64,000 nt of DNA from Planctomycetaceae bacterium (GTDB taxonomy: Bacteria > Planctomycetota > Planctomycetia > Planctomycetales > Planctomycetaceae). A program made the position numbers and the translations under genes. Of this stretch, positions 1-8,252 are shown one piece after another. Positions within the stretch are counted from its first letter, which is position 1, and each line of letters opens with the position of its first letter. The notes beneath the pieces are model-generated. The model saw nothing but the letters and a program-made list of their open reading frames with translations, was not told where the DNA came from and did no database searches. The stretch lies in NCBI GenBank assembly GCA_020426505.1, contig JAGQPX010000005.1, forward strand, positions 45,799-109,798, written 5' to 3'.

Positions 1-547
1 GAAAGACGGAGCCGAGACCGTCGTACAGAAACCGGACCTTGACTCCCGCTTTCGCCTTCTCGATCAACAGGTCCCTCAGCCGCGTGCCCGACTTGTCGGC
101 CCGCCAGATGTAGTATTCGAGGTGCAACGTGTCCTCCGCAGCGACGACCGCTTCCTCGATGCGGCGAAAGGTCACATTCGTGTCGGTCAGGAGTTCGACC
201 TGATTCTTCTCGGTCGGCACGGTGTCGCAACCGTGGGAGGCAAGTTTCATCAGCCGGGTCTGTTGATCGTTCAGCCTGCGATTGGTCTCCAGTTCGTACT
301 GGTCGACATTCGGGAGGCGAGCGTGAATGGCCCGTGACGCTTCCTCGATCACCCTGGCCCGTCGATCAACACGGTTGATGCCGAAGATGAGATACAGCAG
401 TCCTCCTACGTACGGCAGCATGACAATCGCCAGAATCCACGCGATCGTCGAGGCGGGTTGCCGCCGCCGAGTAAGGATGACCATGCGAATCAGCAGCAGC
501 GTGACGAGATAAGCGACGACCAGACTGATCGCCGTTCGGAAGTCCAT
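1..547 (-). CDS. cls: Cardiolipin synthase-like phospholipase D family protein, partial (C-terminus outside window)
   Basis: About 182 N-terminal codons are visible; the rest runs off the left edge. The protein begins MDFRTAISLVVAYL and has two hydrophobic segments (about residues 5-22 and 38-56) separated by a short basic stretch, the usual PLDc_N layout of bacterial cardiolipin synthases. After a linker come NRRLNDQQTRLMKLA and then the start of the first PLD domain (LHLEYYIWRADKSG, VRFLYDGLGS). The catalytic HKD motifs lie beyond the edge, so activity cannot be judged. Known family role: joining phosphatidylglycerol (or phosphatidylethanolamine) units into cardiolipin at the inner membrane. 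It sits on the same strand as the phosphofructokinase gene, 77 bp downstream of that gene's stop codon. The start ATG is the first plausible one before the hydrophobic N-terminus. Confidence 0.85.
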   Translation of the reverse strand, partial: MDFRTAISLVVAYLVTLLLIRMVILTRRRQPASTIAWILAIVMLPYVGGLLYLIFGINRVDRRARVIEEASRAIHARLPNVDQYELETNRRLNDQQTRLMKLASHGCDTVPTEKNQVELLTDTNVTFRRIEEAVVAAEDTLHLEYYIWRADKSGTRLRDLLIEKAKAGVKVRFLYDGLGSVF

Positions 548-624
548 CGTCACGCCTCGTTCGCCGGAATTGCTGTCACGCAATACGGTCACAAACCAAA
601 GGCTTCACCGTCCCTCTGCTGACT

Positions 625-1650
625 TCACTTGAGGAACTCGCGAGCCTCGTCCATAAATTCGGGATACAGCGTTCGCATCTGACCGACTGCCTCTGCGAGA
701 GGCACGGCGACAATCTTGAGTCCACGGAGGGCGACCATCTTGCCGAAGTTGCCTGCGATGGCGTTGCGGGCTGCATGAATGCCCAATCGTGTACCCAGAA
801 CACGGTCATACGCGCTGGGTGAACCGCCTCGCTGGAGGTGGCCGAGTGTCACTTCTCGGGTCTCGATGCCGGTCTTCTCCTCGATCAACTTGGCGACCTG
901 CTTGCCGATGCCGCCGAGTTGCACGTGGCCGAAATCGTCGATCATGCCACTCTGCTTGACCGTCGCCCCCTTGAGGTGAGCCCCTTCGCTGACCATCACG
1001 ATACCGTAATGCTTGCCCCCCTCCTTGCGACGTTTAAGTCGTTCGCAGAGTTCGTCGATATCGCACTCTTCCTCCGGAACCAGGATTGCATCTGCGGCGA
1101 CGGCGATGCCGGCAAAACAGGTGATCCAACCGGCGTGACGCCCCATGCACTCGACGACCATGATGCGACGATGTGACTCGACGGTGGTCCTGAGTTTGTC
1201 GGTCGCTTCCATGACCGTGTTGAGGCAAGTGTCGAACCCAAAGGTGAAATCCGTGCTACTCAGGTCGTTGTCGATTGTCTTGGGGCAGCCGATGACCGGC
1301 AGCTGATGATCGTTGTACAGCTTGCTGGCCACGCCGAGCGTGTCATCACCACCAATGGCGATGAGGCAATCGAGACCGAGTTTGTTGAACGTTTCGAGGA
1401 GCTGCTCGGTGAGTTCGGGCGACTTGTAGGGGTTGGTCCGCGACGACCCGAGAATCGTGCCCCCTTTGGGAAGAATCTCATCTGTCTCGTTGGGATTGAG
1501 TTCGATCGTGTTCCCTTCGATCGCGCCGCGCCAGCCCTCCAGCATGCCGAGTGTTTGTCCGCCGTTATTGTGAATCGTACGGACGACGCCTCGGATGACG
1601 GCATTGAGTCCCGGGCAGTCGCCTCCCCCGGTGAGAATTGCAGCTTTCAT
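625..1650 (-). CDS. pfp: 6-phosphofructokinase, probably pyrophosphate-dependent
   Basis: This 341-residue protein has the PFK fold signature: a [10 protein letters not shown] nucleotide-binding loop at residues 7-16, GGDDT at 100-104 and PKTIDND at 123-129. In the PFK family, glycine at the fourth position of the GGDG motif and in PGTIDND favours ATP, whereas aspartate there plus lysine in PKTIDND marks PPi-dependent or mixed-substrate enzymes. Here both positions are of the PPi type (D103, K124). The reaction is fructose-6-phosphate to fructose-1,6-bisphosphate, reversible if PPi is used, in cytoplasmic glycolysis and gluconeogenesis. The length fits the short bacterial family. It is the last gene of a minus-strand run (M24 peptidase, accB, accC, this gene), 54 bp after accC. 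Substrate preference is inferred from residues only. Confidence 0.9.
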   Translation of the reverse strand: MKAAILTGGGDCPGLNAVIRGVVRTIHNNGGQTLGMLEGWRGAIEGNTIELNPNETDEILPKGGTILGSSRTNPYKSPELTEQLLETFNKLGLDCLIAIGGDDTLGVASKLYNDHQLPVIGCPKTIDNDLSSTDFTFGFDTCLNTVMEATDKLRTTVESHRRIMVVECMGRHAGWITCFAGIAVAADAILVPEEECDIDELCERLKRRKEGGKHYGIVMVSEGAHLKGATVKQSGMIDDFGHVQLGGIGKQVAKLIEEKTGIETREVTLGHLQRGGSPSAYDRVLGTRLGIHAARNAIAGNFGKMVALRGLKIVAVPLAEAVGQMRTLYPEFMDEAREFLK

Positions 1651-1704
1651 AGTCAGTTCAGTTCAAGTTGTTGAATGTCAGTGTTTTAAAGAATTGATCT
1701 CGTG

Positions 1705-3042
1705 TCACCAGGTTCTTTCGACGAAGTGAGTATCGCCGTGACCGTCGATGAACGTGGTGTGATCGAGGATTTTGCGTGCCAACGGAATGGTCGACTTGAC
1801 TCCCTCGATCACGAACTCGCCGAGGGCATTCCGGATGGCGGAGATGGCTTCCAGTCGAGTCGGTCGATGCACGATGAGTTTGCCGATCATCGAGTCGTAA
1901 TAGGGGCTGATCTTGTAACCCTCGTACACATGCGAGTCGAAACGGACACCCAGGCCACCCGGCACGCGAAGTTTTGTGATCGTCCCCGGGGAACCACGAA
2001 ACCCATTATCGGGGTCTTCCGCGTTGATCCGGACTTCGATCGCAGCACCATGACAGGGGATATCACTTTGCTTGAATGCCAGTGGCTCCCCCGCAGCGAC
2101 ACGAATCTGCTGCTGAATCAGGTCGATACCCGTCACCATCTCCGTCACCGGATGCTCCACCTGAATACGTGCATTCACTTCGATGAAGTAGTAGTTGTGG
2201 TCCTGATCGACGATGAATTCGACAGTCCCGGCGTTTGTATATCCCGCCTCTTTCGCCAGTCGCACCGCTGCCGAACACATCTCGTCGCGAACCGATTCCG
2301 GCAGCTTGACCGCCGGGCTTTCTTCGATCAGCTTCTGATGCCGTCGCTGCATGGTGCAGTCACGCTCCCACAGATGCACGACGTTCCCGTGTTGATCGGC
2401 AAGCATTTGCACCTCAACGTGGCGTGGCTTCTCGATCAACTTTTCGATGTAGACGCCGGCGTTCTTGAACGCCTTCTCGGCTTCGGCTGATGCGGCTTTC
2501 AATTCTGACCGCAGAGCGATGTCGTTGCGGGCCGGTCGAATGCCTTTGCCCCCCCCGCCCGCGGTGGCTTTGATGAGCACGGGGTATCCAATCTCCTCAG
2601 CGACCTTGAGTGCTTCCGCCTCGCTGGAGATCAGGCCTTCACTGCCCGGCACACAGGGGACGTTTGCAGCCGCCGCGATGCGACGGGCCTCGACCTTGTC
2701 ACCCAGTTGAGACATGGCCGTGTGTGGAGGTCCAATGAACTCGATCTGCGAATCACGACAGACCTCTGCGAAGTGAGCATTCTCCGCCAGAAATCCGTAG
2801 CCGGGATGTATCGCCTGCACGTTGCCAACTTCGGCCGCACTGATCACCCGGTCGATTTTGAGGTAGCTGTCGGTTGCTTGAGCCGGCCCAATGCAGAACG
2901 CCTCGTCGGCGAGATCGAGATAGTGTGCCCCTCGGTCAGCTTCGCTGAAGACGGCGACCGATTCGACGCCCAATTCCCGGCAGGCGCGGATCACCCGCAG
3001 CGCAATCTCACCCCGGTTCGCAATCAAAATCCGTTGAAACAT
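1705..3042 (-). CDS. accC: Biotin carboxylase subunit of acetyl-CoA carboxylase
   Basis: The 445-residue protein aligns along its length with AccC (about 449 residues in Escherichia coli). It starts [20 protein letters not shown], the standard N-terminus. The glycine-rich ATP-grasp loop ATAGGGGKG is near residue 160, the HVEVQ and RRHQK motifs are near 210-240, and [14 protein letters not shown], with the catalytic glutamate and arginine, is near 285-300. It carboxylates biotin on AccB with ATP and bicarbonate, the first half-reaction of fatty-acid synthesis. It lies 83 bp downstream of accB on the same strand, the usual accBC pair. No truncation or missing key residue was seen. Confidence 0.97.
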   Translation of the reverse strand: MFQRILIANRGEIALRVIRACRELGVESVAVFSEADRGAHYLDLADEAFCIGPAQATDSYLKIDRVISAAEVGNVQAIHPGYGFLAENAHFAEVCRDSQIEFIGPPHTAMSQLGDKVEARRIAAAANVPCVPGSEGLISSEAEALKVAEEIGYPVLIKATAGGGGKGIRPARNDIALRSELKAASAEAEKAFKNAGVYIEKLIEKPRHVEVQMLADQHGNVVHLWERDCTMQRRHQKLIEESPAVKLPESVRDEMCSAAVRLAKEAGYTNAGTVEFIVDQDHNYYFIEVNARIQVEHPVTEMVTGIDLIQQQIRVAAGEPLAFKQSDIPCHGAAIEVRINAEDPDNGFRGSPGTITKLRVPGGLGVRFDSHVYEGYKISPYYDSMIGKLIVHRPTRLEAISAIRNALGEFVIEGVKSTIPLARKILDHTTFIDGHGDTHFVERTW

Positions 3043-3125
3043 ATTGCCTTCTCAGCGGCCTGTGCCAAGCCGTTGTTTGTCTTGCTGAAAATGTCACTCA
3101 TCCGATGTCGTGGTTCACGAACCAA

Positions 3126-3620
3126 TCAATCAGGTTTCACAAGGAACAAGGCCTGTCCAAACTCGACCGCCTCGCCGTCCTGCACCAGTGATTGCCGAAT
3201 CGTGCCCGTCACCTCAGCGGGAATCTGATTGAAGACCTTCATGGCCTCGACAATGCAAACGACACTCTCTCGTGTGACTCGGTCACCCACTTTGACGAAT
3301 GGAGGGTCGCCCGGCTGAGGAGCCCCATAAAACGTACCGACTGTCGGACTAGTGATCTTAACCAATCCATCATCCGCACCTGCATCACCCGAGGCAGACG
3401 AAGCGGCACCACCATCGGACGGCACCGATGCAGATGGGGCCGGGGCGGCCGTCGCGATCGGCTGACCGGAATAAGCAGCGGCTCCTCGTCGGAGGACCCA
3501 CTTCTGATCGCCCTCCTTGAGCTTGATCTCGCTGAGATCGTGCTTCTCCATCAAGCGGATCAATTGCTTGATCTGATCGAGATCGAACGATTCTCCTTTG
3601 GACTGACCTTTCTCAGCCAT
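3126..3620 (-). CDS. accB: Biotin carboxyl carrier protein of acetyl-CoA carboxylase
   Basis: The 164-residue protein has the BCCP layout. A short N-terminal helical region (about 1-45) is followed by an Ala/Pro/Ser-rich flexible linker (about 46-85) and a biotinyl domain to the C-terminus. The biotinylation motif is EAMKVFNQI with Lys128 as the attachment site. The thumb-type insert SPTVGTFYGAPQPG at about 91-104 is typical of acetyl-CoA carboxylase BCCPs. It carries carboxybiotin between AccC and the carboxyltransferase, whose genes (accA, accD) are not in this window. It is directly upstream of accC and likely co-transcribed. The start gives the expected short N-terminal extension before the first helix. 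Confidence 0.96.
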   Translation of the reverse strand: MAEKGQSKGESFDLDQIKQLIRLMEKHDLSEIKLKEGDQKWVLRRGAAAYSGQPIATAAPAPSASVPSDGGAASSASGDAGADDGLVKITSPTVGTFYGAPQPGDPPFVKVGDRVTRESVVCIVEAMKVFNQIPAEVTGTIRQSLVQDGEAVEFGQALFLVKPD

Positions 3621-3804
3621 GAACGATTACCTTCCCAACGTGATTTGATCTGCCGTACTCATCCCTCCGCAAACGGCGAGGGATGGACGGTGAATGTTCT
3701 TGATTGTTGATCAGACTTGACTCAAGGGTCGCTAAGCGTGAGAGCCGGAGTCATTTCGCCGGATATTCCCGGTAAGGTCCAGAAGCTAACGGACTTCCGG
3801 GCTC
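3621..3804. other. Intergenic stretch between M24 peptidase and accB with two dyads
   Basis: No gene is seen. An 8-bp inverted repeat has CATCCCTC at 3660-3667 facing GAGGGATG at 3678-3685 around a 10-nt loop. A second, wider dyad pairs GAGAGCC (3740-3746) with GGCTCTC (3800-3806), overlapping the peptidase stop codon. Neither is followed by a clear T-run on the minus strand, so processing or attenuation between the genes is only a possibility. Confidence 0.35.
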
Positions 3805-4953
3805 TCAGTCAACCAGCATCGACTCCAGATCGCTGGGGAGCCGAGCGGACAGGACTTCTGATCCATCACGGGTCACCAGCACATCGTCCTCGATTCTAAC
3901 TCCGCCCCAGTCTGCAAGATAGACCCCCGGCTCGACAGTCACGACCATTCCCGGACGCAGGACCGTCTGTGAGTTTGGGGCAAGTCGGGGCGCCTCGTGG
4001 ATATCAAGACCGATGCCGTGTCCCAGGCTGTGCGAGAATCGTCGTCCATACCCCTGATCCTTGATATGGCCGCGAGCCACTGAATCGATCTCTCCGCAAG
4101 TGACCCCCGGCTTGATTGCAGCGATCGCACGTTGCTGTGCATCACGGACGGTTTCATACACCTTGACCAGCTTGTTCGTCGGTTTGCCGAACAGCAGCAC
4201 GCGGGTCAGATCGGACTTGTAGCGTCCAGCCGTGTTGGCACCCCAGTCGATCAGCAGGATTGAGCAGTCGCCAATCGGCATCCGGCCCGGACGATAATGC
4301 GCCAGTGCCGCTCTGTCATCCGCTGCCACAATTGAGTCAAAACTCGTCCCCTCCGCACCGAGGCGACGCATGGTCTGTTCCAACTCGTGAGCGATGTTGA
4401 GTTCCGTCAGCTCTGGAGTCAGCACGGCTCGCACCGCGTAAAACCCTCGTATGGCCACGTCGACTGCCGCCCGGATCTCCGCAATCTCCTCGACATCCTT
4501 GATCGCCCGCAACTCCTCGACCTGTCCGACAGCCGGACACAACTCGACGTCGGGCAGTGCCGATCGGATTTCTTCAACCGCTGCGAACGTCAACAAGTGT
4601 GACTCGAAAGCAAGCTTGCTGAGTCCTGCCCCGTTCACGACTTTTGCCAGAGCATCGTGGAGCTTCACCTCTGGCTTGCGGATCAAGACCTCCAGACCGG
4701 GACACTCTTCGGACAGTTGAATCTCATAGCGGCCGTCACTGACAAGCACACAAATCCGCGGTCCCAGCACGAGCCATGTGCTGTCGCCCGTGAAGCCCGT
4801 CAGCCATGAGACGTTTGACTCTCCCGAGACCAGCAAGGCGTCCACACCCAGCTTCCGCATCGAATGCAAAAGCTTGCCGCGACGTGACTCGAATCGTTCG
4901 GACATCGATGTGAACCTGGCAGTGGGTGATTCAATTAGGGGGAATAAACTCAT
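3805..4953 (-). CDS. M24B family aminopeptidase (Xaa-Pro peptidase type)
   Basis: The 382-residue protein has the creatinase-like N-terminal domain (about 18-150) and the pita-bread metallopeptidase domain. All five metal ligands can be read: the two aspartates in LIDWGANTAGRYKSDLTR, the histidine in HSLGHGIGLDIHE, and the glutamates in VTVEPGVY and GGVRIEDD. It should remove N-terminal residues that precede proline from cytoplasmic peptides. Planctomycetes and many other bacteria place a pepP/pepQ-like gene just upstream of accBC, as here. Two starts are possible: 4953, or Met17 at 4905, where MSERFESRR matches the usual start of the family better. Neither has a strong ribosome site. Whether the true substrate is an Xaa-Pro dipeptide or a longer peptide cannot be told. 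Confidence 0.9.
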   Translation of the reverse strand: MSLFPLIESPTARFTSMSERFESRRGKLLHSMRKLGVDALLVSGESNVSWLTGFTGDSTWLVLGPRICVLVSDGRYEIQLSEECPGLEVLIRKPEVKLHDALAKVVNGAGLSKLAFESHLLTFAAVEEIRSALPDVELCPAVGQVEELRAIKDVEEIAEIRAAVDVAIRGFYAVRAVLTPELTELNIAHELEQTMRRLGAEGTSFDSIVAADDRAALAHYRPGRMPIGDCSILLIDWGANTAGRYKSDLTRVLLFGKPTNKLVKVYETVRDAQQRAIAAIKPGVTCGEIDSVARGHIKDQGYGRRFSHSLGHGIGLDIHEAPRLAPNSQTVLRPGMVVTVEPGVYLADWGGVRIEDDVLVTRDGSEVLSARLPSDLESMLVD

Positions 4954-5217
4954 GGGTCCTGGCGGAATGGGAATCTCGATGCCTCATCACGCGAGCTGGA
5001 TTGTGCAACCAGGACCGGTCGTCGTCGACGCTGGCATGTTGGCCCCATGAGACGCGACGATCCATCAACCTTCGGCTGTCGATCCTGTTCGTGCCGACGA
5101 ATTGTCCGCCTTCGACATCGGCTACGCAAGACAATGGCACAAATCATCCATGCATCAGGTGTCATCCCCCGCCCGTCGACATTATGATTCGGAAAACTGA
5201 TTGTCAGGGGCACATCC

Positions 5218-6570
5218 ATGCGAAGCACATTTCTTTGGGGACTCCTTCTTCTCTTCATGCCGTCGGTCTCTTGGGCAGCTGATCGCCCAAACGTCTTGTT
5301 CATTGCAGTCGATGACTTGAATCATTGGGTGGGCTACACCGGCCGCAATCCACAGGCAAAGACGCCGAATATCGATCGGCTTGCGTCACGAGGAGTCACG
5401 TTCACGCGGGCGTATTGCGCGGTTCCGGCATGCAATCCTTCACGAGCGGCTTTGATGAGTGGCATGCGGGCCAGCACGACCGGTTGCTATCACAATCAGG
5501 ACTTCTGGACTCGCTACATTCCCGAAGGCAAAACAATCGCGGCGACCTTCAAACAGGCGGGCTATTCGACATGGGGGATGGGCAAGATCTTTCATAGCGA
5601 CTCTTTCTACGAGTCGGAGTGGGACGAGTATCCCCCGTTGCCGGTGAAAGCTCACGGGGCCGGTGTCGACAAAATGGAGGGCTTTCACGATCCACTCGTG
5701 CATGACCTGCGAGACGAGGATTTGGGTGACTGGCACACCGTCGACTACTGCATCGGAAAGCTGCAACAAGTGCATGATCAGCCCTTCTTCCTCGCCTGCG
5801 GGCTCCACAAGCCTCATTTGCCGTTCGCGGTTCCACGAAAGTACTACGATTCGTTCCCGCTGGATGACATCGAGTTCCCTCCTTATCAGGAAAACGATCT
5901 GGAGGATGTCCCTGAAGCCGGCATCAAGATGGCCCGTCCTCAGGGGGACCATCAACAATTCAAATCGAACGGACGATGGCGGGCTGCCATCCAATCCTAT
6001 CTGGCGACCGTCGCCTATACGGACATGAACATCGGCCGACTGCTTGATGCGTTCGATGCGTCTCCTCACCGCGACAATACAATCATCGTCCTCTGGGGCG
6101 ATCACGGCTGGCACTTCGGCGAAAAGCACCATTGGCGGAAGTTCGCACTCTGGGAGGAGGCGACTTGCGCCCCCCTCATCTGGGTCGCTCCGGGTGTCAC
6201 GCATGAAGGTGCGATCTGCGAACGGGTCGTCGATTTCATGACGATCTATCCCACGCTCTGCGACTTGACCAGAATCCCGGTGCCGGAGCATGTCGAAGGT
6301 GCGAGCATCCGATCGTTACTCGAAGATCCACAATCCGTATGGGAGACGCCCGCACTGACGACACACGGATACAGGAACCACTCAATCCGCACCGATCATT
6401 GGCGGTACATCCGTTACGCCAACGGCGATGAGGAGTTGTACGACCACACAAGCGATCCCTATGAATGGGTCAACCTCGCGAGAGATCCGGCGACTGAAGG
6501 CGTCCGCGTCGAACTAGCGAAATGGCTGCCCAAAATGGATACGCCTCCACGCCCCAAGGAGAACGAGTGA
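5218..6570 (+). CDS. Secreted sulfatase, iduronate-2-sulfatase-like
   Basis: This 450-residue protein has a clear signal peptide (MRSTFLWGLLLLFMPSVSWA). The mature part opens with the metal-binding run IAVDDLNHW. The sulfatase signature C72-N-P-S-R76 contains the cysteine that becomes formylglycine in type I sulfatases. Further active-site features are GKIFHS near residue 120, HKPHLPF near 195 and the WGDHGWHFGEKHHW segment near 295. The overall pattern resembles iduronate-2-sulfatases, which are very numerous in planctomycetes and remove sulfate from algal or other sulfated polysaccharides in the periplasm. It stands alone between an M24 peptidase (opposite strand) and a small membrane protein gene. 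The substrate is not predictable. No anaerobic or aerobic maturase gene is nearby. Confidence 0.93.
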   Translation: MRSTFLWGLLLLFMPSVSWAADRPNVLFIAVDDLNHWVGYTGRNPQAKTPNIDRLASRGVTFTRAYCAVPACNPSRAALMSGMRASTTGCYHNQDFWTRYIPEGKTIAATFKQAGYSTWGMGKIFHSDSFYESEWDEYPPLPVKAHGAGVDKMEGFHDPLVHDLRDEDLGDWHTVDYCIGKLQQVHDQPFFLACGLHKPHLPFAVPRKYYDSFPLDDIEFPPYQENDLEDVPEAGIKMARPQGDHQQFKSNGRWRAAIQSYLATVAYTDMNIGRLLDAFDASPHRDNTIIVLWGDHGWHFGEKHHWRKFALWEEATCAPLIWVAPGVTHEGAICERVVDFMTIYPTLCDLTRIPVPEHVEGASIRSLLEDPQSVWETPALTTHGYRNHSIRTDHWRYIRYANGDEELYDHTSDPYEWVNLARDPATEGVRVELAKWLPKMDTPPRPKENE

Positions 6571-6577
6571 CACTCGT

Positions 6578-6607
6578 TTGGACATTCCGTCAAATCTTGT
6601 AAGATTT
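6578..6607 (+). promoter_or_regulatory. Candidate sigma70 promoter with dyad over the -10
   Basis: TTGGAC at 6578-6583 and TAAGAT at 6600-6605 are separated by 16 bp, about 75 bp upstream of the next ATG. The -10 lies inside a perfect palindrome, AAATCTT (6592-6598), GT, AAGATTT (6601-6607), which could be an operator. The call rests on sequence resemblance only. Confidence 0.45.
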
Positions 6608-6680
6608 CATCGCCTCATCACGAATTCCTCATGGCATTCGCTAAGTCTCACAGATCCACCCAAGCTGACACGGCACTCTC

Positions 6681-7484
6681 ATGAACGACGACAACTGGTA
6701 TCAGGACTCAGCCGACGACGAGCCTTCGTATCGTGAAGACCCCAGGTACGCGAGCGACGACCGATCTCTTCAGCCGAAGACCGGCATGAGCACCGGCGTG
6801 AAGGTGCTGATCGGCTGCGGAGTCATCGGCGGCGTGATGGCGCTCGTCTGCTGTGGAGGATTCATGTATCTCGGCATGCAGGTCGCCAACATGGCGACAG
6901 AGGACCCTGTTGAGGTTCGGAACATCAGCGACGAAATTGCCGATATCGAATTACCGGATGAGTTCGTTCCAAAATTCGGAATGCAGGGCGAAATGTTCGG
7001 CGTCGGTGGACAGATGGCAGCCTACGAAGACGGGGAAAAGGTCTTGATGTTGATGCAGATGAAAGGCCCTGCCGGCTTCGATGCGGAGCAGATGCGACAG
7101 GAATTTCAGCGGCAACTGAATCAGCAGGGGCGAAACACCGACATCAACATCGAATCAACTGAGCAGAAAGAGATCACGCTCGCAGGTGAGGAAACGACGA
7201 TTCAGATCATCAAGGGGACCGGCGAGGGTGGCAAGGAAATGCGACAGGTGCAGGGTGTCTTCAAGGGGCGCGACGGTGCCGCCTTTGTGATGTACATCTC
7301 ACCTGAGGAGGATTGGGACGAGGAACTGGTCATCCAGTTGCTTGAGACGATCAGCACCGGAAACGAACCGACCGACGTTGACAAAGGTGACACTCCGGAG
7401 GCCGATACCCCTTCAGCCCCAACACCGGACGCTGAGGTCGAAGAAACCGATGCAGCGAATGCCGACGAATCACCAACCGAGTGA
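6681..7484 (+). CDS. Single-pass membrane protein with acidic tail, function unknown
   Basis: This 267-residue protein is not a family I recognise. The N-terminal 37 residues are polar and acidic (NDDNWYQDSADDEPSYRED), then one transmembrane segment follows at about 40-64 (VLIGCGVIGGVMALVCCGGFMYLGM). The region from about 75 to 225 looks like a folded domain rich in beta-strand and contains GQMAAYEDGEKVLMLMQMKG. The last 45 residues are low-complexity, rich in Asp, Glu, Pro and Thr. The layout suggests a short cytoplasmic head and a domain outside the membrane, or the reverse. Many planctomycetes encode such single-pass proteins with a Gly/Cys-rich anchor. A promoter-like sequence lies 75 bp upstream. 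Its 3' end overlaps the convergent next gene by 15 bp. Confidence 0.75.
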   Translation: MNDDNWYQDSADDEPSYREDPRYASDDRSLQPKTGMSTGVKVLIGCGVIGGVMALVCCGGFMYLGMQVANMATEDPVEVRNISDEIADIELPDEFVPKFGMQGEMFGVGGQMAAYEDGEKVLMLMQMKGPAGFDAEQMRQEFQRQLNQQGRNTDINIESTEQKEITLAGEETTIQIIKGTGEGGKEMRQVQGVFKGRDGAAFVMYISPEEDWDEELVIQLLETISTGNEPTDVDKGDTPEADTPSAPTPDAEVEETDAANADESPTE

Positions 7485-7793
7485 CATGTTGGTCTCGATC
7501 GCCTTCTGAGCTTCATGCAGGTCAACACCCGTTTCGTGCATGTACAGACGGATGGCATGCAGTTTGTCGCCTGCTGCGCGGGAGAGGCAGTCGCGGGCCT
7601 GTTCGCATGGCTCGACCTGACTGTTCAGTCCGAGGAAGCCCTTCGAGATCACCCACATTTCCTTCGGTCGTTTCGTGACCCGAATCACCTCGTCCGACGG
7701 GTATTGCTCGACGGCCAATGCCCGAGCCTGCTCCGGGGTCTCGGTCGAAGTAATCATAATGTGGGCGTTGGTCTCGATTTCGTAAAGGGGCAT
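7470..7793 (-). CDS. Small protein with L7/L12 C-terminal-like helix-turn motif, function unknown
   Basis: The start at 7793 is chosen because AGGAGGA lies 8 bp upstream; a longer frame back to 7847 lacks such a site. The product is about 107 residues and begins MPLYEIETNAHIMI. The first 60 residues look like an alpha/beta domain (PEQARALAVEQYPSDEVIRVTKRP). The end, KLHAIRLYMHETGVDLHEAQKAIE, resembles the C-terminal helix pair of ribosomal protein L7/L12 (consensus near KIxxIKxxRxxTGLGLKEAKxxVE), a motif reused in small proteins of unknown role. It converges on the membrane protein gene, with a 15-bp overlap of the coding ends. It probably has its own promoter in the gap before 8253. No enzymatic motif is visible. 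Confidence 0.75.
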   Translation of the reverse strand: MPLYEIETNAHIMITSTETPEQARALAVEQYPSDEVIRVTKRPKEMWVISKGFLGLNSQVEPCEQARDCLSRAAGDKLHAIRLYMHETGVDLHEAQKAIETNMSLGW

Positions 7794-8252
7794 CAGACGA
7801 TCCTCCTGAGCTGAATGGCGTTTCTCAAAATTAGGTCTTGGCGTCACATGAAATGATTTGCGCGGGGATTATAGGGAGTTCCCCACCTGCAAGTCACGTC
7901 AGATGCCAGACTGTTCCCGCAGATTGCCCAAACGAGATTCACGCTCGGGGCCATGATCGACACGAATCCGGAACGGATTCAGATCAAACACTCGGCAAGG
8001 ACGTCGTCTAAACGCCTCACGCCCGCATGTTTGAACCAGGCCAGCAATTTGGCTCCCCACTGGACTGACGTAAAATCGTTTCAAAACCTTAGTCAAATCC
8101 CTCGTCGGAATATGCGCATAACCGTGAAACCTTGACAATGCCCTACCCGATGGTATCTTGAAGTGTAGTCGGCATTTGCGTCCGACTCCCACCTTGGCAC
8201 GGTTGTGTCCCCACCTGACGTCCCACCTGTCGACTCCACGAAGGAGCCAGCG
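7794..8252. other. Divergent intergenic region
   Basis: Nearly 460 bp separate the L7/L12-like gene (minus) from the DUF1549 gene (plus). A promoter-like sequence for the plus-strand gene is described separately at 8132-8159. A 97-codon minus-strand frame at 7899-8192 has basic, unbiased composition and no ribosome site, and is not called. No RNA gene was recognised. Confidence 0.4.
8132..8159 (+). promoter_or_regulatory. Candidate sigma70 promoter for the DUF1549/DUF1553 cassette
   Basis: A perfect -35 hexamer TTGACA at 8132-8137 is followed after 16 bp by TATCTT at 8154-8159, about 94 bp upstream of the ATG at 8253. No other plus-strand gene lies nearby, so it would drive the three-gene cassette. 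Confidence 0.5.

Noticed and set aside
1702..2490. Long plus-strand frame (262 codons) opposite accC
   Set aside because: It lies wholly antisense to a conserved accC with all family motifs; the amino-acid pattern has no family resemblance. It is a codon-bias shadow.
7899..8192. 97-codon minus-strand frame in the divergent gap
   Set aside because: The basic, unstructured product lacks a ribosome site and overlaps the likely promoter for the plus-strand cassette.
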